This document shows positions 12,555 through 25,911 of a stretch of 64,000 nt of DNA, piece by piece. The position numbers and the translations under genes were made by a program. The stretch is taken from positions 6,925,152 through 6,989,151 of the forward strand of contig OZ024784.1 of NCBI GenBank assembly GCA_964017065.1, given 5' to 3'. Numbering within the stretch: position 1 is the stretch's first letter; the number at the start of each line of letters is the position of its first letter. Under the pieces are notes generated by a model that made no database searches, was not told the DNA's origin, and worked only from the letters and a program-made list of their open reading frames with translations. Source of the DNA: Haliclona indistincta (Eukaryota > Porifera > Demospongiae > Haplosclerida > Chalinidae).

Positions 12555-13879
12555 TTAAAACACTCTGTCATGCATTGCCCCTGCTCCACCCGCTCCTCCT
12601 GGACCTGCAGCAGCACTAGGCTGTCCAGGTGGAGGTCGTCTGTTGCTGGTGTGAAGGGCAAACATTGAGCTGCGGAGTGTGGCTAATGCTGGGGCTAGGT
12701 CTGCTGGTAGGGGATCTGTCCAGAAGAAATCATGATTGAGTGACTTGTCGCTGTCTAGTCGTTTCTTTGGATTAAGGATGAGGAGTTTGTCCAGTAAGTC
12801 TAGAGCACATGAATCCTTAACAAAGTATCTTAGTCGATCCTTTACTTTGCGATTTTGGTCTTGAGGAAGTTGAAGCTTACGATACAACTCTAGCTTATCC
12901 ACACCTGGCCAATTCTGAGGAGTAATGGAGCCACATAGTTGGCTGATGAGAGAAATCTGTTTCTGCTCAGTTTCTCCTTGCATGATGGGTTGTCTGGTCC
13001 ACATCTCTGCCATAATGCATCCTGCACCCCACATGTCAATGGCAGCTGTGTAGTTCCTCTCTCCCAGTATTAACTCAGGTGGTCTATACCAGAGTGTCAC
13101 AACTCGACTAGTGTAGCGCTGATGAGTTCCACTGCTCATTGCTCTGGCTAGACCAAAGTCTGCCAACTTGAGAACACCATCTCGTGTTATGAGTACATTT
13201 GAAGATTTCATGTCTCTTCAAAATAAAAATAAAAATACACTCAAATTAATAACGAATTTCTCACCGGTGAAGAATCTTGTTGCCATGTATAAAAAAGAGA
13301 GCATTGAAGAGTTGTTGAACCAGTTTCTTGATTTGACCAAGAGAGAAGTGTATCTCCCCACACTCGAGCAAGCCAGCCAGATCATGTTCACAAAAATCAA
13401 GCACTAAGTATATGCTACCCTTGTCACGATTATAAGGAGCCTCTAATAGTCATTATGAGAAAGAGTGAGAAGTACATAAAGATCAATACTAACGTTTTCC
13501 TCTGCATATTTCCACGAGATTCACCACATTTTCATGCTTGAGTTGCTGTAACACTCTTATCTCGCGCAGTGCTGTCATTGGGAACTACAACAACAGTTTA
13601 AATACACCCAAATCATTAGTGTCTCTCACCCCTTCCTTCTCATTTTCCATTCGAACTTTCTTGAGTGCCACTACCCTGCCGGTCTTCCTGTCCCTTGCTT
13701 TGTGTACCTCCCTGCACAACAACGCATGAGCACACGTCTATCAAACTGTTGATTGCTCACCCAAATGTCCCCTGGCCTATCTTGGCTAACTTCTCATATT
13801 TGGACACCTCAGGGCAGTAAGGGAAGGTTAGCTGGCGTCGTGATGGACCAGCTCCTGATGACCCACTGGCCCCACTCAT
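12555..13879 (-). CDS. CDK9: Cyclin-dependent kinase 9 (P-TEFb kinase)
   Basis: CDK9 phosphorylates the RNA polymerase II tail and pausing factors. The ATG at 13877-13879 opens MSGASGSSGAGPSRRQLTFP. The Gly-rich loop (KIGQGTFG) and the C-helix signature PMTALRE follow; the human form is PITALRE. The last exon carries VLKLADFGLARA (DFG), the T-loop SRVVTLWYRPPE with its activating Thr, and GAGCIMAEMWTRQPIMQG. It ends in a Gly/Pro/Ala-rich tail finishing with RVF, as in human CDK9. Two or more short introns split the N-lobe. It is head-to-head with ARPC5 (145 bp between starts); a CACGTG lies 8 bp upstream of the ATG. Confidence 0.95.
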
Positions 13880-13887
13880 GGCGAGCG

Positions 13888-13893
13888 CACGTG
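13888..13893. promoter_or_regulatory. E-box CACGTG upstream of CDK9
   Basis: GCGCACGTGC lies 8 bp upstream of the CDK9 start codon, in the 145 bp gap shared with ARPC5. The hexamer is the canonical E-box; function is inferred. Confidence 0.35.
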
Positions 13894-14024
13894 CAGACGA
13901 TGCGACACGCCCTACAACTCTAATTTAACGATAGCTGTGGGCGTGATTGAAACGTTTCGTGTCGTGTCATAGATGGTCGTGTACTCAGATCCGAGCTCAG
14001 ATCAGATCAGGATCACGGTTCATC

Positions 14025-14599
14025 ATGTCTAAGAATACGCTCGCCGCAGGATTCAGGAAGGTCGATATCGATGAACTGGACGAGGATCAGTTTAGAGATG
14101 AGCCAGAAACTCAGGAAGACGTAGAAGGTGACGTGGGGCGGAAAGAACAGGAGGTCAAAAAGCTAACACAATCGGGCAACAACCTTGAAGCTTTGAAAGT
14201 TTCTTTAGAAAATCCTCCTCTTCACGACAAGAATGAGAACCTAAAGGTAAATTACATACAATTACTACTACTACTGTTTGATTATAAACTTGTCTTTCTA
14301 TTTAGAAACGTAATTTTGAGATGGTGCTTGATGTATTGACTCGATTCCGACCAAATGACGTAAAGAAAGCAGTTGAATCTCTTCAAACAGAACAAGTCGA
14401 TACTTTGGTCAAATATATTTATCGTGGGTTTGCTCAACCAACAGAAAACTCGTGTGGAATACTTTTGGTCTGGCATCAACATGTGAGTAGTTGACGACAC
14501 CCCACTATAACTCTCATCCTCTCTATCTCTCTCTAGGCAATCGATCTATATGGTCTTGGGTGTATTGTACGAGTGTTAACATCCAGAAAGACTGTGTAG
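14025..14599 (+). CDS. ARPC5: Actin-related protein 2/3 complex subunit 5
   Basis: ARPC5 (p16-Arc) is the smallest subunit of the Arp2/3 complex, which nucleates branched actin. Three exons encode MSKNTLAAGFRKVDIDELDE at the N-terminus. The middle exon contains RFRPNDVKKAVESLQTEQVD and LVKYIYRGFAQPT, and the last exon is AIDLYGLGCIVRVLTSRKTV with stop at 14597-14599. The predicted length (about 150 residues) and the ending match the family closely. The start is the ATG in CATCATGTCTAAG; an upstream in-frame ATG at 13947 would add an unconserved extension. Confidence 0.95.
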
Positions 14600-14790
14600 A
14601 AAGTTTAGTGGGTTCACCCTCAATCAGTGTAGTTTTGATTAGTAGTTAGCAGTCACTGCTAGATCAGTTCGTGTGTATGTACAATAGCAATTTTACTGGC
14701 TGTGTGGACATTGTTTTGATGATACAAACACACTCTATATACAATGTATTTTCTTAAATATGCAAGAGTGAGTTTGTCTGTTTACATCTG

Positions 14791-16758
<1,968 letters not shown>

Positions 16759-16816
16759 CTTAAAAAGGCGGGGCTGTTGTTGAGTCACGCCCATTATCGA
16801 GACAGCTAGCTATAGC

Positions 16817-16822
16817 CACGTG
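16817..16822. promoter_or_regulatory. E-box CACGTG between WDR13 and WDR46
   Basis: GCCACGTGTATG lies 28 bp upstream of the WDR46 ATG and within the 92 bp shared with WDR13. It matches the canonical E-box found near other ribosome-biogenesis genes here. Confidence 0.4.
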
Positions 16823-16850
16823 TATGTAAAATCATTATCTATGGTAAAAC

Positions 16851-18960
16851 ATGAATGAAGAGTCGGCGACCAATAGGAAAGGCGAGAGGATAAACGAAAA
16901 ACATGAAAAGTTTCCTGTAACAAAATATTCAAGAATTGAAAAGAAGATTTCACTAAAGGTCATTTGAATTTTTAAGATTATAGCTCACAACAACCTCTCT
17001 TCTCTACAGGGTGTAAAAAATCGTCGTCTTCGTCACTCACTAGGCAAGGCATCTGAAGAGGCTGGTCATTCAGCAACTCATGCTGCTCGTGTAGAGCTAA
17101 TACACCAGCAAGAACAATTGGGGTGAGATTTGAAAGTGAGCTAATTTTGAAAGTGAGTTATTATATTCCTTAGATATGTTGAACCTGAGGGCCTAGAGAG
17201 AACTTACCGTTTAAAACAGGAGAAACTATCTACTTTAGTACCTGTGGCTGCAGCTATGTCTGTGAGTACACTAATGCTATATTTCATACTGTGCTATTGG
17301 CTAATCACAGTACTTTAACCTGACACTCGACCAGCTTGGACCATACTCAATCAACTATACTCGCAATGGACGGTAATGCATAGCTAGAAGGAAAGGATCA
17401 CGGAATGTTAGGTTTGTATTTCTGTAGCCATCTTCTCCTTGGTGGTAGGAAAGGTCACCTTGCCTCTATTGACTGGAGAGAGAGAAACATCGCCTGTGAG
17501 ATACAAGTTGAAGAAACAATAAGAGATGTTTGGTAAGTATGCTAGAGATGAGTTGGTAAAGTGCTTGACTGCTTGTACAGCTTTCTACACAATGAGATGA
17601 TGATGGCAACAGCTCAGAAAGATCATGTTTACATCTACGATAATCGCGGAACTGAGTTGCATCGCATGAAGGATCTCAGAAGGGTCAATGTGTTGAAGTT
17701 CCTTCCATACCACTATCTGCTGGCTACTGCTGTGAGCAAATACTGACACACTTAACATTGTCTCACTGCTCTCACTCTTATTGCAAGGGCGGGCAAAGTG
17801 AACTCAGCTATTTAGACGTGTCTGTAGGAAAAGTGATCGCTAACCATCACACACGCACTGGAGAGCTTAGAGTCATGGCTGACAATCCTTATAATGCAGT
17901 CATTCATCTAGGTCACCACAATGGCACGGTTACCATGTGGACTCCTAACATCAACAAACCTGTTGTTAAGATGCTCTGTCATAGGTCACCTCTCACTGCT
18001 CTAGCTGTTGATACCAGTGGAAGGTGAATAGAGCTGATGCATAGGTAGTTTAACTTTACTACACTTCAGGTACATGGTAACCACAGGAATGGACGCACAG
18101 ATGAGAGTGTGGGACTGCCGTCAGTTTCGTCCATTGCACTCATTTTATACCAAAAAACCAGCAGCATCTCTGAGTATCAGTCAGCGTGGTCTACTTGCTC
18201 TGGGTTACAGCAGAGTTTGTGAGGTGTGGAGAGATGCTCTCACCTCTTCAGAATGGAATGGACCATACCTCACCCATGAGGTCGAGGGACAAGTACATTC
18301 ATTACAGTTTTGTCCATTAGAAGATGTGCTTGGAATCGGTCACAGCAATGGATTTAGCAGCATGATAGTGCCTGGTTAGTATTGTCACCACATAGTGAGT
18401 CATGTGTCTAACATAATTATTCAGGTGCTGGTGAGCCTAATTATGATGCTCTTGAAGTTAATCCATTTCAAACCAAGCGTCAACGTCAGGAGAGTGAGGT
18501 CATTAGCCTGCTGGAGAAGGTGAGTGCAGTTAACAGTAATGCCCTAGCAGTATCTTGGTCTCAGATTCCAGCGGATCTGATCACAATGGACCCAAAACAA
18601 CTGACAGGACTTGATGATGCTGACCAGGAGGTGCTAGCTAAGGAGAAGTTAGAGCGAGAGGTTTGATATATTGTGAGCTTGTGTGTGAGCTCATTCTATT
18701 GTTAACCTAGGCTAATGCTGCTATAATGAAGAAGAAGAAACACCGTCTGAAGCAGAGAGGCAGGAGCAAACCTCACAAACTACTCGCAAGAAAGCAGCAG
18801 CTAAGAGCAGCAGTAGCAGTGAAGGTATTTTAGTTGGAATTGTTGAAAATCATGTTTGAGTTTTACTCAGGGGAAGAAGGCTCAGTTGCTATCTGCTCCA
18901 GTTAAATCACAAACTGCAAAACGTTTTTCAGTGCTGGATAGATTCACTGCCCAGAAATGA
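16851..18960 (+). CDS. WDR46: WD repeat-containing protein 46 (UTP7, SSU processome)
   Basis: WDR46/Utp7 is a nucleolar scaffold of the small-subunit processome. The ATG at 16851 opens [20 protein letters not shown]. About a dozen short exons follow. Diagnostic segments include [28 protein letters not shown] with [18 protein letters not shown], [20 protein letters not shown] with [20 protein letters not shown], and [20 protein letters not shown] with [16 protein letters not shown]. Then come [20 protein letters not shown] and [20 protein letters not shown]. The C-terminus is Lys-rich and ends [12 protein letters not shown]. The match is strong across the whole length. It pairs with BMS1 and MDN1 in this window as ribosome-assembly genes. 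Confidence 0.95.
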
Positions 18961-19192
18961 TCATTATTTTTTGTCCATGTTCCAGCCACGCCCACGTATT
19001 TACACGTGACATGTTATTATTTAGAACACGTATCTTTTACGGTATTGTTCTTCCTCAGCCTCGGGTCAACAACAACAGGAGCTACCTAGCTAGCTAGCTC
19101 TACATTACAATCAGTCATTGTACGTGGCGTGCTTGTTTGGCAAAAGGTAAAAAATTTTAGTGAACGTGTAATATCCGCCATTTTGATTCGTA

Positions 19193-20597
19193 ATGCAGCT
19201 CATGGCTCTGGAAAGGCCCAGTTTGCTGCGAGCTACATGTATCCTACGTCATTATTGTGTTACTAGTCGAGCAGTCGTGTCTAAAGACGTTCCTTACTGT
19301 ATTCATCAGCAGTGTTGTAACGACAAACCTACTCATCACCTCCATAATGGATATTCTGCTGACTATTGGCACACATTAAGAAAAATGCCATTGCCAAAAC
19401 AACCAGTACCGCTGCACTCAACACTGAAGAAGGCTACTCGATCCTGTGAAATGCATTCATGCAAACAGCAAACAACACTTAAGCATGTTGGCTTCAACAG
19501 TCAGCTACCATATCGCATTCTTAGAGATAGACACAGATTAGCTCTTGGACTAAGAGATGACTTGTCACTGGTCTCATCGCCTATTGTGCCTCTCTCAGTT
19601 AAAGTAATTCAGGAATTGCAATCACTAACTGTTCCCAACAGTTCAACCCATTCTACACCCACTTCTTCATCAGTTTGCAACACCAGAAGCCTTGCACCAC
19701 AACTTCAATCTGTATCAGCTGTTCCATCAACTGATGTCTCTGCCAATTCATCCTCCACGGACCAGCTACTGTGCAGTGAAGTACAGACAAACAGTGGCCC
19801 AGAAAGCAATGGTAAAGATCTCAACCCACAGCAACCAACTCCAGCACAACTATCCTTCGTTCTTTTAAAACTGAGAGAAGAGGTAAGTCATCACTATTCT
19901 TGTAAATGCAACTCTATAATTACGCTGATAATACCATTTTTACAGCTTCCGGAGTTTTTCAATGGTCACCACACTTATGAAATGTACGACAAGAATCTCT
20001 TATTTCAAAACAAGCTCACTCCTATACCACTCTCAGTCAGGTTTGATAACACTCTAGTAACACATAGTAACTAGGTCACACTGTATTACTCCCTATAGGA
20101 GTCGCCTGGCTTATCAATCTTGTCTGAAGCTGCTAAGGCTGTTCTCTATTTCCATGTACTCTAGAGTTAGATTGGAATTGTTAAAGATCACTAAAGAAGT
20201 TGACGCTGGTGAGATTAGAGCGAGATGGCGTGTAGTGGGTGCACCTCGGCTGAGACTGTGGAGCTCTGAAATGAGGCAAGTATCTGTGTAGTCATAGTGT
20301 ATTATGTGCATGATTTCATAGAGTGGTTGCTGATGGATTTTCCACATTTGTGGTGAACACAGATGGTAAGATCATCAGTCATACAATGGACAAGGTAAGG
20401 CCTTCAAGTTAGTACTAATAATTTAGCATCAGATACATGTACATGTATATTTTCTTGCTGTTTAGATGATGAAGACACCAGAAGAGAAAAGGAGTGTGTT
20501 GAGGTGGCTTTTACAGTTTGGTATGATTGTTGCTCTCGGGACTCAGTCTAAGTTGGAGCCTCAGGCTTATGCTGCTACTACAACTAACAAAACATAG
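19193..20597 (+). CDS. C6orf136-like protein (DUF2358 fold)
   Basis: A long first exon encodes a basic, Ser/Thr- and Cys-containing N-terminus (MQLMALERPSLLRATCILRH) that could be a mitochondrial presequence, then a low-complexity Ser-rich linker. The conserved part lies in the later exons: LPEFFNGHHTYEMYDKNLLF with QNKLTP, SRLAYQSCLKLLRLFSISMY, and VRLELLKITKEVDAGEIRAR with WRVVGAPRLRL. Then come the GFSTFVVNTDGKIISHTMDK strand and a short tail ending at 20597. This order matches the vertebrate C6orf136 domain (DUF2358, an NTF2-like fold with no settled function; plastid/mitochondrial in other lineages). Convergent with the next gene, 72 bp between stops. Confidence 0.7.
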
Positions 20598-20669
20598 TCT
20601 TGTATTGTACAATCATGAATTGGCAACTTATTCTGATAAATTATTCTGATAATATGCTACAATTTTCTA

Positions 20670-23600
20670 TCATTTGTAGAGACGTAGTTTAGTGTATCTG
20701 GTTGATTTCCATGTCTTAAATTTGTTGACGTCATAATAGGTTTCAAGCATTTTACGACCTGTGCATAAACATAATGACAGATGTGTATTTGAATTGCACT
20801 GACTCACCAGATGGTCCAAACTCAATCGGTGCTTGAACTTTGACTTTGTGACTATACATGGCGGCTTCAATATAGAACAGCAGCTGCAAGCGATAACGTT
20901 GAGCTGAGTTTGTGTATATCTTTCTCTCACCTCCTCTCCTTGCTTGTTCCCGCCAACATTAGACTCCATAAAGTGAACCATTGATTGTTCTTTACTCACT
21001 TTGCTCATGAAGGAGCCTAATTTTTTCCAGAAACTAAGAAAAAGTGGTTAGACTGTGTACATCGATTTTTAGTGTTTATTTACTGGAGCAATTCCATGTC
21101 TTTGGAAACCTTTGCTGGAGTCACTGGCTTGCCTTTCAGGAGATACATATATCCTGGACCACCCTATACAAGAAGAGATGTAGTGTTATTCTCTGATACA
21201 AGTTACCTTGCAGACAATAGCTAGATTCTTAGCCTTTGCTCCTTTTTTGTAGCTGTCAAGAATATTTTTTAGGTCGTCTGTATAATATTTGAGCTGTAAT
21301 GTGAGTTAGTAGTAGCACTACTATACTCACTCAATAGTGTTTCATAAGTAGCAGTAGTAAAATCCTATAAAAGAGCAAGTTTCTGAAATAAATTATGCCT
21401 GTTGTTAGTTCATACTCACATAGATCCATGCTAGACCTCCTGGAAGAACTGTTTCTTTTAGCACCTCAGCTTTGGGCACAGAAGAGGAAATAAGCTGCAA
21501 GGAAGAATATTGAAGAAACAAGTAAATATCACTAACCACAACATTCTGTGGAGTGTAGTTTTGAAGAACCTCCTCGGCCTGTGGAAATATGTATGATTGT
21601 ATTGAATAAGGTAAAAAGTGTGAGCTGACTTGTCTAAAGCTATAGTAGGTAACTGCATCAATCTCGTCTAGGACAGCGCTGTAGTCATCCATTACTTCTG
21701 CAGTGATGTGACCCAAGCTTCTATTCTTGCCAGTAGCTAACAAATAATGATTATACAACAGAATGTGCAACAGACATGTGCTTACCTCTCAACTGGTTCA
21801 TGACTGCTCTGGTCTTCTTGTCCGGCTCATATGTCACCAGGTAGCTGGTGTCGACTGGCTTTTCAGGATTGCTCTGATCCAATTCTGGATTGTTCAAAGC
21901 TTGATCCACATCCATTGAATGGAGAGCAATACGAGCCATATCCCTACGGACATCATCTAGCAGCACTCCCTGACCGGGTGAGGCTTCTTCAATCTCAGGA
22001 GGAGGTGCATCTTCGTCAACCTCTGGTCGATAAACATAGCTAGTTGTAGTTATGGTGGGTTGTCGTTGCATTGAAAACATCCTCTGTCCTTCAACTTCCA
22101 TGCTCTGTTCTGCAATCAGCTTCATGACCTCTCTGTCTTCCTCTTCTTCTTCATCACTCTCTCTTTCTATTCTGGGAATGCGTCTTAGTTGAGGATAGTT
22201 ACTACCCTCATTAATATCCCATGCTGTAGATGAGCGTGATAAACTCGGTGTTGATAAGCGTCTCCGGAGTGTGTGTGATCGAGACAAAATGATCGAAGCA
22301 GCTCGCATACTTTTCTCTTTCCTGATGTTGTTCCTGGCAGCAACTGGTGGCTCATTCTGTCTTGTCACTTTTTCTGGTTGGTTGTGTGCTGGACGACTGT
22401 GATTATTGCCGCTAGTGACAGCAAGGTCTGCAGCAGTTTCAGGAGTGCCTAACTGCATGATCATATTATCTTGTGGAAGTGGTGGTTTAGTGCTAAATTC
22501 TGTGTCTTTGTAAGACACCAGTCGTTTTCCTTTGAATCCATCTGTTTGCTGACCAGTAGCATCTAGTATTGCACTCGGATCAATTATAGTTTGCTTCATT
22601 GATGGAGCTGCATGAGGTCTTGATTGGTAGCCAATGGTACCGGTGTTGGCTGTGCGGAGTTCGCTCCATGCATATGGCTTTGGCTGATTGGGATTTTGTT
22701 TCGTCAATTTGGATATACGATTACTCTTACTTGATCTTTGATAATAATGCTGTGAAGGCTTGTACCGATCAAACGGATGGTTATTAGCAACAGCAAATAG
22801 AGGTATTGGAGTATCTAATGTCATGTTGAATACCTTCTTCTTAGTTGGTTGCTGAATGTGGAGGTGTGGAGGCTGATCGGAGAGTGTGATCAAGGGAAGC
22901 TGAGGCACCATCGAGGGGGACTGACCAGGAGAGTGATTCTGGGGTTGTAGTTTTGCAGGTATATGCGGCAACTTAAAATCCCGACGATATTCACTGAATT
23001 TTTTCTTTCTCTTTCCATGAGGTACATACAGAGTGGATCGTGTAGTGCTGTTGGGTTTTTCAGGCAATTCTTTATTTACTTCATCTCCTTGTCTGGCAGT
23101 TGAATCTATCACTGGTTGTGCAACTCCTGTGCAGGTAAGAGCAACTTCTGATGATGCATGTTTTTTAAGCTTCCCAGCAGATTTCTGAACAGAGTGACTT
23201 TTTTCAGCCGAGGCACTGGTTGCATGATTCCTCCAGGTTGCAGCAGTATTACTGTACAACTGTACTTGCGTGGAGAGAACATGCGAACTTTCATGTACTT
23301 CACAATCAGAGCCTCTGTGGGAAAGTAATGGTACTGTTGTCTCAGTGCATATAGATTCTAACTAACTGCTGTTGGTCGTCGTCTTCATTATTTTCTTCTC
23401 CATTTTCTCGTGGATCTTGAAACAAAAGGCTACAGAAGTATTAAATTCATGCACTGCTGAAAATGCAAACTACTCTCGCACTTTGGAAGTTTTATTGCAG
23501 CCAGTCTGAGCTCTCCGGTGGATATCTTCATCTCTTCCATCCAATCCAACCCTTCACTGTTGAGCCCTACGTTGCTCCATACCTGCTGAACGACCGCCAT
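20670..23600 (-). CDS. Unrecognised multi-exon protein with DUF4347-like C-terminus
   Basis: The product is not recognised as a named protein. A plausible start is the ATG at 23598-23600 (MAVVQQVWSNVGLNSEGLDW), but a further upstream exon cannot be excluded. A large central exon (about 21790-23310) is basic, Ser/Pro-rich and looks disordered. It then turns acidic and conserved-looking (ESDEEEEEDREVMKLIAEQS; EDAPPPEIEEASPGQGVLLD). Small exons follow: SLGHITAEVMDDYSAVLDEI, AEEVLQNYTPQNVV, LISSSVPKAEVLKETVLPGG, a helix-rich exon, then GGPGYMYLLKGKPVTP and FWKKLGSFMSKVS. The beta-strand/'GGPG' pattern recalls DUF4347 (where the motif is roughly SHGxPG). That link is a hunch. The gene ends TRYTKLRLYK at 20670 and is tail-to-tail with the C6orf136-like gene. 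Confidence 0.6.
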
Positions 23601-23868
23601 TGCATCCGTGTGAAGTGCGAATATAATCTCGTTATCAGCTCCCACACGAAAACAATAATAAACGACCCCTCATTACCACTGTATATGTCAGCCATTGCAT
23701 GCAGCAGAACTGGTACGCCCTGGATTCAGCTAGACCTTGCTTGGAATGTCATGTTCAAATAAGTTCAAGGTAGTGAGATCACTGTAAATTGACCTTGGTT
23801 GCTCAAAAATACCCAACGACAAGTATCAATATCAAAAATAATTCAATTTATTACAATAAAAGGTAATA

Positions 23869-25596
23869 TCAACTCCAATTAGTAACCAGAACCTTCTCTC
23901 TACCATGTGATTCGATGCACTCCTCCACTTCTTTGATGAGTATTGAGTGTCTGCGATCTATAGCTGTAAGATGTGCCGTAGTAAGAATGGGATAAAGCAG
24001 GTCCCTCTTCAGAGACGAGTCAAGCAACTGAGAGAGAGGAGGATGGCGCAAAGACTGCAATGTGGACCATGTTGAGTTCCGCAACCTGAAAAGATACCAA
24101 GCATTAGTGTGTGACAAACTGGATTGATGTTACTGATGAGAGTAAGACTAGTACATTTTAATAACTGGCTTGAGCTGTGGTACAAACCTGCAGCATTGCC
24201 TCAGTGGTGTCAGAATGGACATTTCATCATAATCAGGATTTCCAAAGCTGAATAAAGCACAACTTAGTAAATCAGAAAGTGTATGGATCACCTTTTGCCA
24301 TTGTCCAGGTGTATCAGTCTTGCTCGTTTACCATTTTCAGTGTAAGTTTCAAAATGGTGCCTGTCAGCATTGCCTGACAAAGAGATGAGCAGTAAAAGTA
24401 ATGATCACCTAACACGCATTATACCTGTAAGAAAATCAAACACAGTGGTGTCAGTGATGTCAAGCAATAAATGATAATATTTGTTGGACGGTTTGAGCAG
24501 CTCTTGGCAGTAGTTATTGTTCTGTTCCCACCTGTCAGAGAAGAGGTTAGCCATCATAGTGAAAGCATGCTGGTTCACCTTGCTTTTCGTCCTGGTACAT
24601 AGGTGCGTTGGTATGGATGACGCCATGTCTGAAGTCTGTACCAGTTGGGTAGCCATATTGTTACTGATCCCTCCATCACTTCACCATCAGCACATGCTGC
24701 TTCAGATGGTTTGCAGTACATACACTTACCATAGAAACACACATTACCATCTGCATTGAAATGGTTGATACTAAATATGATCCCAAAGTCACCTACAGAC
24801 CCTTCATGAGAAAAGTGTTTAGGAAATTCTTGCTAGTTAATGGTCGAATTGCTGTAAGATTAATTTTTCTGCCAACAACTGGTGGAGCTAAACGAAATCC
24901 TAAAATGCTGTAAACAAGTTGATGAAACACCTGTATCATGCATGTACTCTAGCGCAAGCTCACCCATCTAGATGAAAAGCTGCTATCTCTCCATTATGTC
25001 TGTCATAACCAGCATAAGGATCCTCCTGGTTACCTACAATAGTGTCCCTATGGTATCTATATTATCACAAAAGAGAAGAGTAATTGTGTTTTATCTCAAT
25101 TTTCACACCTCTTTGGTTTGAACACAGTGCGCTGTCCACCTTCGAGATACAATGTGGCTTTTAACTGGGTACCTCTATGACCCAGGTCAAACTGAGTGAC
25201 CGGACTACTGGCTAATGCAACTAGTATACTGTTCATGTTTGAGGACCAGAAGTCCTTTTGTTTGTAGAAGACGTCTGGCTTTACCCAATCAGCCCAAATC
25301 TTCCATGCAGTGGTAGGTGAAGTGAACTCAGTAGTAACAGGAAGTAGAGATGAAGATATAGACTTGGAATTTTTACTGCTAACAATTGCTTGTTCTTGTA
25401 GAAATCTCATTACTTTACGATGCATGTCTGTTCTGATTCTCTCCAGCATATCCACTCTCTGTATGTGAAGACTCTCTGATGGTTCCTTTGGTCCAGGACC
25501 AGATGAACTGACAAAATGCACTGATATGCACAAAACGACGAAGAAAAAGACAAGAACGAACACTATCAGTAGTCTCTGGTGTAGTTTCATGGTCAT
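23869..25596 (-). CDS. FAM20B: FAM20B-like glycosaminoglycan xylosylkinase
   Basis: This is a Golgi type II membrane kinase of the FAM20 family; FAM20B phosphorylates xylose in the proteoglycan linker. The N-terminus ([20 protein letters not shown]) is a signal anchor. Lumenal motifs follow in order: [20 protein letters not shown] with FKPKR (ATP-binding Lys), [40 protein letters not shown] with [11 protein letters not shown], then [20 protein letters not shown] and [20 protein letters not shown] (metal-binding Asp). It ends at 23869. CFYGKC and [11 protein letters not shown] are close to FAM20B rather than FAM20A/C. The protein is full length (about 400 residues). It would act on laminin-associated or other proteoglycans, a general inference only. 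Confidence 0.92.
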
Positions 25597-25911
25597 CCTG
25601 TATTGCGTAAAGGAAGGGTTAAATTGAATGCGTGGGCAGTAATAATAATGAAGAGAGAGTGGGCGTGTCTGCTTGCGTGTGTGGGATGTCTTGATCAGAG
25701 CAGCTCAGTTATTTACACTTTCGTGCGTTCTTGACAACGACGTCGGTCTGCCACATCGGCCAAAACGAGGTGAGTAGTTGTATCGGCGTGTTTGGTGCAT
25801 TAGCATGTCTTGTCAGTACGTAAGATATTATCATCATGATTGCATCGTCGTGCAGTGATCGATCGTTCTTTAATAACTGCGTGCTCGTCCTGCTAGGTGG
25901 AGTGCAGTATC
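25597..25911. other. Intergenic interval, divergent promoters
   Basis: This 315 bp stretch between the FAM20B-like gene (-) and the mucin-like membrane protein gene (+) must hold both promoters and possibly untranslated exons. I see no ORF, repeat or recognisable factor site in it. Confidence 0.5.
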
